From Bacteroidota bacterium (lineage in GTDB: Bacteria; Bacteroidota; Bacteroidia; Flavobacteriales; Weeksellaceae): 64,000 bases of DNA. Below, piece after piece: positions 26,307 to 33,743 of the stretch. The stretch lies in the NCBI GenBank assembly GCA_023422635.1, contig JAFAGO010000049.1, forward strand, positions 20,778 through 84,777. Direction: 5' to 3'. A program made the position numbers and the translations under genes. The notes beneath the pieces are model-generated. The model was given only the letters and a program-made list of their open reading frames with translations, was not told where the DNA came from and ran no database searches. The stretch's first letter is position 1. The number at the start of each line of letters is the position of its first letter.

Positions 26307-26661
26307 CTGGATTTATATTGCGCTTTATTTTGTAATGTTTGCGATTCACTTTTTAATTTGGAATCAATTAAATATTGGGTTTGAAGACCTTTTTATTCGG
26401 TATTATTTATTTCTTACCCTATTATTTATGATGGTGATTACCGTAATGTCGATTTTTAAAACTATTTATCCGAACTATCTGGGATTTGTATTTCTAGGTT
26501 TGGTTTTAATTAAACTTACGTTGATGATGATTGTAATGAAAAAACTTAAAATCAGCGATGTTCCGGATTTTAAATTCCATTTTATTCTACCGTATTTAAT
26601 TTCATTAACATTGGTAACGCTGTGTTCTATCAACATCATAAAAAAAGATGAAAAAAATTAG
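26296..26661 (+). CDS. Small four-helix membrane protein of the atp operon
   Basis: 121-residue integral membrane protein with four predicted helices (about 5-24, 35-55, 62-83 and 94-113) and a lysine-rich C-terminus. It overlaps atpZ by 11 bases and precedes atpB, the place of AtpI in other phyla, but it does not look like classical AtpI. It may be the flavobacterial DUF6168 type, recalled and not verified. A role in ATP synthase assembly is inferred from position only. Confidence 0.7.
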   Translation: MKSNWIYIALYFVMFAIHFLIWNQLNIGFEDLFIRYYLFLTLLFMMVITVMSIFKTIYPNYLGFVFLGLVLIKLTLMMIVMKKLKISDVPDFKFHFILPYLISLTLVTLCSINIIKKDEKN

Positions 26662-26727
26662 CAAAAGGATATTTCTTTTTCCCAATTTTTATCCTATTTT
26701 TGCAAAACTTTAAAAAGATGTATCTCC

Positions 26728-27846
26728 ATGCTGAAAAGAGCACTACTTTTAGTCGGTTTTTTAACCACATTTTCTCTATCTTTTGCCATCCAAAATTCGG
26801 CTGTAGAAACTACAGGTGATCACAATACAGAATCTGTTGTAGTAAATGAGGCGGATAAAGAAAAAGCGGAAAATCAAGAGTTTATTCAACACCACGTTAA
26901 AGATGCGCACAGCTTCGATATTATGGTGACGAAAGATGGAACGCACGTTGGTTTTCCTTTACCCGTAATTTTTTACGATCCTGCAAATGGACTTCATACC
27001 ATGATGAGTTCAGCATTTCACCACGGTGAAGCTGTTGTAGAAAGTAAAGGAAGTTATTATAAACTTTTTCACGAAAAAATTTATAAAACGGATGCTGCGG
27101 GAACTATCAATATGAATGAAGAACATCACGCTACAAACGAAAAGATGATCGATCTTTCAATCACAAAAAGTGTATTTTCAATTTTAGTTGCTGCACTTTT
27201 AATGATTGTGATTTTCTGCTCAATGGCGGCAAGTTATAAAAAATCTTTAGTGCCTTCAGGTGTTGGGAAAGTATTTGAACCTTTGGTGATTTTTATTAGA
27301 GATGATATCGCGAAACCTAATATTGGTCCAAAATATAAAAAATACGTTGGTTATTTACTAACCGTGTTTTTCTTCATCTTATTCTTGAACGTTTTTGGAT
27401 TGTTGCCTTTCGGTATTAACGTTACAGGTAACTTAGCAATTACTTCTGCGTTAGCATTATTCACTTTTTTTATTACGCAATTTACAGCGAACGGAAATTA
27501 TTGGCAACACATTTTCTGGATGCCAGGTCTGCCTTGGCCAATGAAAATTGTAATGTTACCAATTGAATTAATTGGGATGGTTATTAAACCTTTCGCATTG
27601 CTTATCCGTCTTTTTGCGAATATGACTGCGGGACACATCGTAATTATGTCTTTGATTGCTATGATTTATGTATTCAAAAACATTATTGCAGGCGTTGCGT
27701 TCCCATTCCTTACTATTGTACTTTATTTATTAGAGATCTTAGTCGCGTTTTTGCAGGCGTATATCTTTACAATGCTTTCCGCGGTATATTTCGGAATGGC
27801 AAATGAAGAACATCACCACGAAGGAGAAGAAGGAGAATATCATTAA
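26728..27846 (+). CDS. atpB: F0F1 ATP synthase subunit a
   Basis: 372-residue membrane subunit forming the proton half-channels against the c-ring. The essential arginine lies in PFALLIRLFANMTAGH (about residue 294), and the C-terminal helix LEILVAFLQAYIFTMLSAVYF carries the conserved Gln. It is about 100 residues longer than E. coli AtpB. The extra part is an N-terminal signal-like helix and a hydrophilic periplasmic segment with several histidines, common in Bacteroidota. The C-terminus is His/Glu-rich (EEHHHEGEEGEYH). Confidence 0.95.
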   Translation: MLKRALLLVGFLTTFSLSFAIQNSAVETTGDHNTESVVVNEADKEKAENQEFIQHHVKDAHSFDIMVTKDGTHVGFPLPVIFYDPANGLHTMMSSAFHHGEAVVESKGSYYKLFHEKIYKTDAAGTINMNEEHHATNEKMIDLSITKSVFSILVAALLMIVIFCSMAASYKKSLVPSGVGKVFEPLVIFIRDDIAKPNIGPKYKKYVGYLLTVFFFILFLNVFGLLPFGINVTGNLAITSALALFTFFITQFTANGNYWQHIFWMPGLPWPMKIVMLPIELIGMVIKPFALLIRLFANMTAGHIVIMSLIAMIYVFKNIIAGVAFPFLTIVLYLLEILVAFLQAYIFTMLSAVYFGMANEEHHHEGEEGEYH

Positions 27847-27859
27847 AATAGAAAAGAGC

Positions 27860-27890
27860 AAAGAATAAAGAATATAGATGCTTATTCTTT
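27860..27890 (+). promoter_or_regulatory. Intercistronic hairpin before atpE
   Basis: A perfect 9-bp AT-rich stem (27860-27868 with 27882-27890) and a 13-base loop between atpB and atpE. It might protect or expose the atpE message; its function is inferred. Confidence 0.4.
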
Positions 27891-27931
27891 TAAATAAATA
27901 AAAAGAAACTAATTTTTTAAAATTATATATT

Positions 27932-28126
27932 ATGGAAATTCCTAAGTTAGTAGGTGCAGGTTTAGTAGTAATCGGAGCTGGTCTTGGTATCGGTAAAATT
28001 GGTGCTGCTGCTCTTGAAGGTATGGCTCGTCAACCAGAACAAGCTGGTAAACTTCAAACTGCGATGTTGATCGCTGCTGCACTTGTAGAAGGTCTTGCGT
28101 TTGCTGCATTATTTGCTGTAAACTAA
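27932..28126 (+). CDS. atpE: F0F1 ATP synthase subunit c
   Basis: 64-residue two-helix hairpin (proteolipid) forming the rotor ring. The polar loop is ARQPE (32-36) and the ion-carrying carboxylate is Glu53. The residue after Glu53 is Gly, and the position of the Na+-ligating Gln of sodium-type rings is Ile20. Proton coupling is therefore expected rather than sodium. At 64 residues it is shorter than the 79-89 residues of many relatives, but the core is complete. The gene is set off by a hairpin on each side. Confidence 0.95.
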   Translation: MEIPKLVGAGLVVIGAGLGIGKIGAAALEGMARQPEQAGKLQTAMLIAAALVEGLAFAALFAVN

Positions 28127-28141
28127 TAAACCTCAAAATTT

Positions 28142-28183
28142 AATCACCAATTGAGAACGGTTGGTTGCAATTGGTGATTTTTT
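28142..28183 (+). terminator. Terminator-like attenuator between atpE and atpF
   Basis: A perfect 12-bp stem (28142-28153 with 28168-28179) and a 14-base loop, continuing into TTTT, 16 bases after the atpE stop codon and inside the operon. Partial termination would leave more atpE than downstream message. Confidence 0.7.
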
Positions 28184-28231
28184 AATTTTAGAAATTAAGG
28201 ATACAAAAATTACAAAATTCATATTGAACAT

Positions 28232-28732
28232 ATGGGAGCTTTATTAGAACAATTTTCATCAGGTTTATTTATTATCCAAACCGTTATTTTCCTAGTATTA
28301 CTTTTTATCTTAGGAAAATTTGCTTGGAAACCAATCTTAACAGCGATTAACGAAAGAGAAGTAACAATTGTTGATTCTCTAAACCAAGCGAAGTTGGCAA
28401 GAGAAGAAGTTCAGAATTTGAAGGCAGAAAACGATCACATCATCCGCGAAGCAAAAATCGAGCGTGATGCCATCTTGAAAGAAGCTAGAGAAATTAAGGA
28501 TAAAATCGTTGGCGAAGCAAAAGATGCGGCTAAATCTGAAGGTGAAAAAATGATTGAGCAAGCAAAACAAACGATTGCTGCTGAAAAATCTGCAGCATTA
28601 TCTGATGTTAAAAATCAGATCGGAGCGCTTTCTGTAAGCATTGCAGAACAATTGCTGAAACAAAAATTAGACAATGCTGATGCACAAAATGCATTAGTAG
28701 AAAATATGATCAACCAATCAAACCTGAACTAA
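28232..28732 (+). CDS. atpF: F0F1 ATP synthase subunit b
   Basis: 166-residue peripheral-stalk subunit: one N-terminal membrane helix (about 10-28) with the flavobacterial LGKFAWKPI boundary, then a long charged coiled-coil helix rich in Lys/Glu/Ala that reaches the F1 head and binds delta. Length and pattern are typical. It follows the atpE hairpin and ends 1 base before atpH. Confidence 0.94.
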   Translation: MGALLEQFSSGLFIIQTVIFLVLLFILGKFAWKPILTAINEREVTIVDSLNQAKLAREEVQNLKAENDHIIREAKIERDAILKEAREIKDKIVGEAKDAAKSEGEKMIEQAKQTIAAEKSAALSDVKNQIGALSVSIAEQLLKQKLDNADAQNALVENMINQSNLN

Positions 28733-28733
28733 G

Positions 28734-29273
28734 ATGGTCTCTACAAAAGTAGCCAAAAGGTACGCGCAAGGTTTGCTTGAATTTGCGACCGAAACCAATG
28801 CGGTACAACCTATTTTCGGAGAGATGAAAGATGTTGTAAAACTAATGAATGAGAGCAAAGAGCTAAATTCATTTTTCGCAACTCCTTTTATTGAAGCGAA
28901 AAGAAAGCAAAGTGTAGCCAACCAAATATTTGCTGCATTTTCTACTGCAACAAAAAATTTTATTTCCTTAATCATTCAGCATGGTCGCGAAACGCAACTG
29001 AAATATATTGCAGAAGCATACATCAATAAAGTTGAAGATTTAAACGGTGTTCAGAGGATTTCTTTAACATCGGCAGCGCCTCTTGCTACGAAAACGGTTG
29101 AGGACATCATCAAATCAACATCATTAGTAGATCATGCGAAAAATTTTGAGCTGAAAACCCAAATTAATCCTGAAATTTTAGGAGGGTATATTCTAAGAGT
29201 AGGTGATCAGCAAATTGATACCTCTTTAAGAACAAAACTTAATCAGCTTAAAAAAGATTTTCAGTTAAACTAA
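28734..29273 (+). CDS. atpH: F0F1 ATP synthase subunit delta
   Basis: 179-residue subunit joining the b stalk to the top of the alpha3beta3 head. It shows the N-terminal helical domain start TKVAKRYAQGLLEFA, FFATPFIEAKRKQ, and the C-terminal beta domain ending GGYILRVGDQQIDTSLRTKLNQL, all characteristic of AtpH/OSCP. It starts with ATG 1 base after atpF and ends 18 bases before atpA. Confidence 0.95.
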   Translation: MVSTKVAKRYAQGLLEFATETNAVQPIFGEMKDVVKLMNESKELNSFFATPFIEAKRKQSVANQIFAAFSTATKNFISLIIQHGRETQLKYIAEAYINKVEDLNGVQRISLTSAAPLATKTVEDIIKSTSLVDHAKNFELKTQINPEILGGYILRVGDQQIDTSLRTKLNQLKKDFQLN

Positions 29274-29291
29274 GATAAAAACAACCATATA

Positions 29292-30869
29292 ATGGCAGAA
29301 ATAAATCCGGCTGAAGTATCAGCAATTTTAAAACAGCAGCTGGCCAACTTCGATACGCAAAGCAATGTGGAGGAAGTAGGTACAGTACTAACCATCGGGG
29401 ACGGTATTGCTCGCGTATACGGTCTTGAAAATGTACAATACGGTGAGTTGGTAAAATTTGATTCCGGAGTGGAAGGTATCGTTTTGAACCTTGAAGAAGA
29501 TAACGTTGGTGTTGCCCTTTTAGGTGAATCCAAATTAGTTAGAGAGGGCGATACTGTAAAGAGAACCAATACAATTTCTTCGATTAAAGTTGGGGAAGGT
29601 CTTTTGGGTAGAGTTGTTGATACTCTAGGTAACCCAATTGATGGTAAAGGTGCAATTACCGGAGATTTATATGAAATGCCTTTGGAAAGAAAAGCACCAG
29701 GTGTAATTTTCAGACAACCCGTTAACGAGCCACTTCAAACTGGTATCGTTGCAATCGACTCAATGATTCCAATCGGAAGAGGACAAAGAGAGTTGATTAT
29801 TGGGGACAGACAAACAGGTAAAACTACCGTTGCTATTGATACAATTCTTAATCAAAAAGAATTTTATGAAGCAGGTAAGCCAGTATATTGTATTTATGTA
29901 GCAATTGGTCAAAAAGCATCAACTGTTGCACAGATTGTTCAAACCTTAACCGATAAAGGAGCAATGCCGTACACTGTAGTAGTGGCAGCAAATGCATCCG
30001 ATCCTGTTCCAATGCAGGTATATTCTGCAATGGCAGGTGCAGCAATTGGAGAGTACTTCCGTGATACAGGTAGACCAGGCTTAATCATCTATGATGACTT
30101 ATCGAAACAAGCGGTAGCTTATCGTGAACTTTCTTTGCTTTTAAGAAGACCACCAGGCCGTGAAGCATATCCAGGAGATGTTTTCTATCTTCATTCCAGA
30201 TTATTGGAAAGAGCTGCAAAAGTAATTGCAGACGACGATATTGCAAAACAAATGAATGACCTTCCAGAATCTTTGAAACCAATTGTAAAAGGGGGTGGTT
30301 CATTAACAGCGCTTCCAATTATTGAAACGCAGGCAGGTGACGTTTCTGCATATATTCCAACCAACGTAATTTCGATTACTGACGGACAGATTTTCTTGGA
30401 ATCCGACTTATTTAACTCCGGTGTTCGTCCTGCAATTAACGTAGGTATTTCCGTATCGCGTGTTGGAGGTAATGCTCAGATTAAATCAATGAAAAAAGTA
30501 TCTGGAACTTTGAAATTAGACCAGGCACAATATAAAGAATTGGAGGCTTTTGCTAAATTTGGTTCCGACCTAGATGCAGCAACACTTTCAGTGATTTCTA
30601 AAGGAGAGAAAAACGTAGAAATCCTTAAACAACCTGTAAACTCACCACTTCGTGTGGAAGACCAGGTAGCAATGGTATATGCGGGAACTGAAAACCTTCT
30701 TAGAAATGTACCTGTGAAAAAGGTGAAAGCGTTTATGAAAGAATTTACAGAATTCTTAAATACAAAACACCCAGAAACAATGGCAGCAATCAAATCCGGT
30801 AAAATTGATAACCAAATTACCGACGTTTTGAAAGCAGCAGCAAACGATTTAGCTTCTAAATACAATTAA
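29292..30869 (+). CDS. atpA: F0F1 ATP synthase subunit alpha
   Basis: 525-residue non-catalytic nucleotide-binding subunit of F1. The Walker A motif GDRQTGKTT is at about 176-184. The YDDLSKQA and LLLRRPPGREAYPGD segments are highly conserved, and the arginine finger region lies in INVGISVSRVGGNAQ. It has normal length and is ordinary throughout. The gap to atpG is filled by a 7-base-periodic inverted repeat beginning 4 bases after the stop. Confidence 0.97.
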   Translation: MAEINPAEVSAILKQQLANFDTQSNVEEVGTVLTIGDGIARVYGLENVQYGELVKFDSGVEGIVLNLEEDNVGVALLGESKLVREGDTVKRTNTISSIKVGEGLLGRVVDTLGNPIDGKGAITGDLYEMPLERKAPGVIFRQPVNEPLQTGIVAIDSMIPIGRGQRELIIGDRQTGKTTVAIDTILNQKEFYEAGKPVYCIYVAIGQKASTVAQIVQTLTDKGAMPYTVVVAANASDPVPMQVYSAMAGAAIGEYFRDTGRPGLIIYDDLSKQAVAYRELSLLLRRPPGREAYPGDVFYLHSRLLERAAKVIADDDIAKQMNDLPESLKPIVKGGGSLTALPIIETQAGDVSAYIPTNVISITDGQIFLESDLFNSGVRPAINVGISVSRVGGNAQIKSMKKVSGTLKLDQAQYKELEAFAKFGSDLDAATLSVISKGEKNVEILKQPVNSPLRVEDQVAMVYAGTENLLRNVPVKKVKAFMKEFTEFLNTKHPETMAAIKSGKIDNQITDVLKAAANDLASKYN

Positions 30870-30873
30870 AATT

Positions 30874-30944
30874 AGTTGATGGTTTTTGGTTGATAGTTGA
30901 TGGAAATTCAGAAACTAACAACCAACAACCGACAACCAACAACT
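30874..30944 (+). repeat. Heptad inverted repeat A (between atpA and atpG)
   Basis: Four 7-base units in phase at 30874-30901 (such as AGTTGAT, GGTTGAT) are followed by a short spacer. Four complementary units plus a partial one follow at 30913-30944 (such as AACCAAC, AACCGAC). The two halves pair into a stem of about 30 bp with repeated mismatches, several of them A opposite A at the same phase of the unit. It starts 4 bases after the atpA stop and ends 8 bases before the atpG ATG. No T-run follows. Confidence 0.85.
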
Positions 30945-30952
30945 AAATATAT

Positions 30953-31813
30953 ATGGCAAACTTAAAAGAAATACGCGGACGAATTACTTCCATTAGCTCA
31001 ACGATGCAAATTACCAGCGCTATGAAAATGGTGTCTGCTGCAAAATTGAAAAAAGCGCAGGATGCAATTGTTATGTTACGCCCTTATTCAGAAAAGTTGC
31101 AGGAAATTATCCAAAATGTAAATGCCAATCCAGATCCGGATAACGTGTCGCCTTACGCTGAAACTCGTGAAGTAAAAAGAGTTTTAATTATTGTGGTAAC
31201 TTCAAATCGTGGGTTAGCAGGAGCTTTCAACTCTTCAATTATTAAGGAAGTTAACCACAGAATTACAGATACAAAAGCAGAAGTGGAAATCCTGAGCATT
31301 GGTAAAAAAGCGTTCGATGGATTGAAAAAAACTAGAACGGTTTTTGAAAATCATAGCGAAGTTTTTGATGCTTTAACATTTGATAATGTTTCCAAAGCTA
31401 CTTTAGCTGTAATGAAAAAATTCCGTGAAGGGTATTTCGATAAGGTATTGATCGTTTACAATAAATTTATCAATGCAGCAACGCAAGAGGTAGTTACGGA
31501 ACAAGTTTTACCAATTGCGATGCCAGAAAATGAAGTGAATTCCGCAAATGTTGATTATATCTTCGAGCCGAATGCAACCGAAATTTTGGATAATTTAATT
31601 CCGAAATCCATTAAAACGCAAGTGTTTAAAGCTGTTTTAGATTCTGTAGCATCAGAGCACGGAGCTAGAATGACGGCAATGCACAAAGCAACGGATAACG
31701 CGCAAGCATTGAAAAACGATTTGGTAATTTACTACAACAAAGCGAGACAAACCGCTATTACCAACGAAATTTTAGAGATTGTTGGTGGAGCCGAAGCATT
31801 GAAGAATGGGTAA
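30953..31813 (+). CDS. atpG: F0F1 ATP synthase subunit gamma
   Basis: 286-residue central-shaft subunit. The N-terminal helix (MANLKEIRGRITSISSTMQITSAMKMVSAAKLKKAQ), the middle Rossmann-like domain (VTSNRGLAGAFNSSIIKEV) and the C-terminal helix (SEHGARMTAMHKATDNAQ...NKARQTAITNEILEIVGGAEAL) are all present. It is the last gene of the operon: atpD (beta) and atpC (epsilon) do not follow, as is usual in flavobacteria where they lie elsewhere. A terminator follows. Confidence 0.95.
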   Translation: MANLKEIRGRITSISSTMQITSAMKMVSAAKLKKAQDAIVMLRPYSEKLQEIIQNVNANPDPDNVSPYAETREVKRVLIIVVTSNRGLAGAFNSSIIKEVNHRITDTKAEVEILSIGKKAFDGLKKTRTVFENHSEVFDALTFDNVSKATLAVMKKFREGYFDKVLIVYNKFINAATQEVVTEQVLPIAMPENEVNSANVDYIFEPNATEILDNLIPKSIKTQVFKAVLDSVASEHGARMTAMHKATDNAQALKNDLVIYYNKARQTAITNEILEIVGGAEALKNG

Positions 31814-31844
31814 TCCTTCTTTAATTCTTACCTAATACATACAG

Positions 31845-31878
31845 ATAAGCATCGAAATTTCGGTGCTTATTTTTTTTA
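31845..31878 (+). terminator. Terminator of the atp operon
   Basis: An 11-bp stem (31845-31855 with 31860-31870, one G-U pair) and an AATT loop are followed by eight Ts. Confidence 0.88.
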
Positions 31879-31923
31879 CTAAATCAATCTGTTTTTCTAT
31901 AAAGATTTCGGTGAACCTAAGAA

Positions 31924-31958
31924 TTTGAATTTCGATTCTAAAAATATAACTATATTTG
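31924..31958 (+). promoter_or_regulatory. Promoter of the CNNM-like gene
   Basis: TTTG (31924-31927), 23 bases, then TATATTTG (31951-31958), 25 bases before the ATG. The spacing is at the long end for this promoter class. Confidence 0.5.
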
Positions 31959-31983
31959 CAGAATAATTTGTATTCAACACTAA

Positions 31984-33345
31984 ATGGACTCGGACGTCGT
32001 CAAGCTTTTATTAGCTTTATTCTTAGTATTACTTAATGGCTTTTTTGTAGCCGCTGAATTTTCCATTGTAAAAGTACGTTATTCTCAAATCCAACTCAAA
32101 GCCGCCGAAGGAAATACGATGGCGAAACAGGCGGAACACATTATCCAAAAGTTGGATGCCTATTTATCTGCTACTCAGTTAGGAATTACGTTGGCCTCTC
32201 TTGCTTTAGGTTGGGTGGGCGAAAGTGCAATGCATCACATGGTAAGCAAGGTTTTTAATTATTTCGATTTTCAAAATCTTAGCGAAGCATCCATTACCAC
32301 CGTATCTTTGGTAATCAGTTTTCTTTTAATTACCGTAATGCATATTGTTTTTGGTGAATTAATTCCGAAATCAATTGCAATTCGTAAATCGGAACCAACG
32401 GCAATGTTTGTGGCATATCCACTTCGTATTTTTGCAACCGTTTTCCAACCTTTTATTTGGTTAATGAATTCCATGTCGAATGGCGTTTTGCGTTTAATGA
32501 ATATTCATCCTGCAGGAGAATCAGATATTCACTCTACCGAAGAGCTGCAACTTTTGGTGAAACAAAGTGCAGATTCTGGAGAAATTGAAGAAGAAAACTA
32601 CGAGATTATTAAAAATGCATTCGATTTTACCGATCATTCTGCGAAGCAAATTATGGTGCCTCGACAAAATATTCTTTCCATCGATATTGAAGATGATAAA
32701 TATGAAATTTTAGAGCAAATCCTTGATTCAGGTTATTCCAGAATTCCTGTTTATGAAGACTCCATCGATAATATTATAGGTATTTTTTATACGAAAGAAT
32801 TTATTCGTGAATACATTAAACATAAAGATAACTATGATAGTTTCGATATCCGAAGTTTGATGCGCGAACCTTTCTTTGTGGTAGGAAGTAAAAAAATATC
32901 AGATTTGCTAAAAGTTTTTCAGTTAAAAAAACAGCATTTAGCAATTGTTATTGATGAATTTGGGGGAACTGAAGGAATTATTACCTTAGAAGATATCTTG
33001 GAAGAATTGGTTGGTGAAATTCAGGATGAGGAAGATGATGAAGAAAATATTGTAGACAAAGTAGGAGATAATGTGTATTGGGTACAAGCCATTAATCCTT
33101 TAGAGGAAATTAACGAGCTTTTGCCAGAAGAATTACCCCTTTCTGAAGATGGAGATTACAATACAATGTCTGGATTTATTATGCATGAATTGGGAGATAT
33201 TCCAGAGGAAAACCAAGAGTTTAGAATTCTCGATTACGATTTTAAAATTCTGAAAATGAATAATAAAAGTGTAGAGTTAGTTGAATTGGTGTACAATCCT
33301 AAAGATATCGTTGATCATCTTACTGAAGAAATTGGTGAACTTTAA
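31984..33345 (+). CDS. CNNM/CorC-type (hemolysin-family) membrane protein
   Basis: 453-residue inner-membrane protein with a CNNM/DUF21 domain of about four helices in residues 1-180 (LLLALFLVLLNGFFVAAEFSIVKVR at the start). Two CBS domains follow at about 210-330 (MVPRQNILSIDIEDD..., HLAIVIDEFGGTEGIITLEDILEELVGEI), then a C-terminal CorC/HlyC transporter-associated domain. Relatives export Mg2+ or are linked to Mg/Co homeostasis; the hemolysin label is historical. It ends 11 bases before clpS and probably shares its transcript. Confidence 0.9.
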   Translation: MDSDVVKLLLALFLVLLNGFFVAAEFSIVKVRYSQIQLKAAEGNTMAKQAEHIIQKLDAYLSATQLGITLASLALGWVGESAMHHMVSKVFNYFDFQNLSEASITTVSLVISFLLITVMHIVFGELIPKSIAIRKSEPTAMFVAYPLRIFATVFQPFIWLMNSMSNGVLRLMNIHPAGESDIHSTEELQLLVKQSADSGEIEEENYEIIKNAFDFTDHSAKQIMVPRQNILSIDIEDDKYEILEQILDSGYSRIPVYEDSIDNIIGIFYTKEFIREYIKHKDNYDSFDIRSLMREPFFVVGSKKISDLLKVFQLKKQHLAIVIDEFGGTEGIITLEDILEELVGEIQDEEDDEENIVDKVGDNVYWVQAINPLEEINELLPEELPLSEDGDYNTMSGFIMHELGDIPEENQEFRILDYDFKILKMNNKSVELVELVYNPKDIVDHLTEEIGEL

Positions 33346-33356
33346 ACGTTATATAA

Positions 33357-33662
33357 ATGTATTCAATTCTCGATACAACATTATACGATGATCCCAAACG
33401 GGAATATGAAGAAGAGGTTCTAGTGTTAGAATCCGAAGATGAAGTGTATAAATTGGTTCTCCACAATGACGACATCCATACTTTTGATTATGTAATCGAC
33501 AGTTTAATTGAAGTGTGTGGACATACCTTAGAACAAGCTGAACAATGTACCATTCTTGTGCATTACAAAGGAAAATGTACCGTAAAAACCGGTAGTTTGG
33601 AATTGTTGAAACCCATGCATGAGAAATTAATTTCGAGATCATTAACAAGCGAAATTGTTTAA
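33357..33662 (+). CDS. clpS: ATP-dependent Clp protease adaptor ClpS
   Basis: 101-residue adaptor that delivers N-degron substrates to ClpAP. The core segment YKLVLHNDDIHTFDYVIDSLIEVCGHTLEQAEQC matches the E. coli pattern, with the NDD loop that holds the N-terminal residue of the substrate. The second conserved region is VHYKGKCTVKTGSLELLKPMHEKL. The N-terminal tail of about 25 residues is acidic. It follows the CNNM-like gene closely and ends in a bidirectional terminator. Confidence 0.93.
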   Translation: MYSILDTTLYDDPKREYEEEVLVLESEDEVYKLVLHNDDIHTFDYVIDSLIEVCGHTLEQAEQCTILVHYKGKCTVKTGSLELLKPMHEKLISRSLTSEIV

Positions 33663-33676
33663 AAGCATTACAAAAT

Positions 33677-33712
33677 AAAACTCCCACAAAATTAATTTTG
33701 TGGGAGTTTTTG
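33677..33712. terminator. Bidirectional terminator between clpS and the PNGase F-like gene
   Basis: A perfect 15-bp stem (33677-33691 with 33696-33710) and a TTAA loop, ending in Ts on the plus strand and also T-rich on the minus strand. Confidence 0.9.
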
Positions 33713-33743
33713 TGAAAATGGTGTTCAGTGTATTCTTCTTAGT

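Noticed and set aside
30874..30944. Intrinsic terminator between atpA and atpG
   Set aside because: A long imperfect stem but no T-run on either strand; the heptad pattern is the better description.
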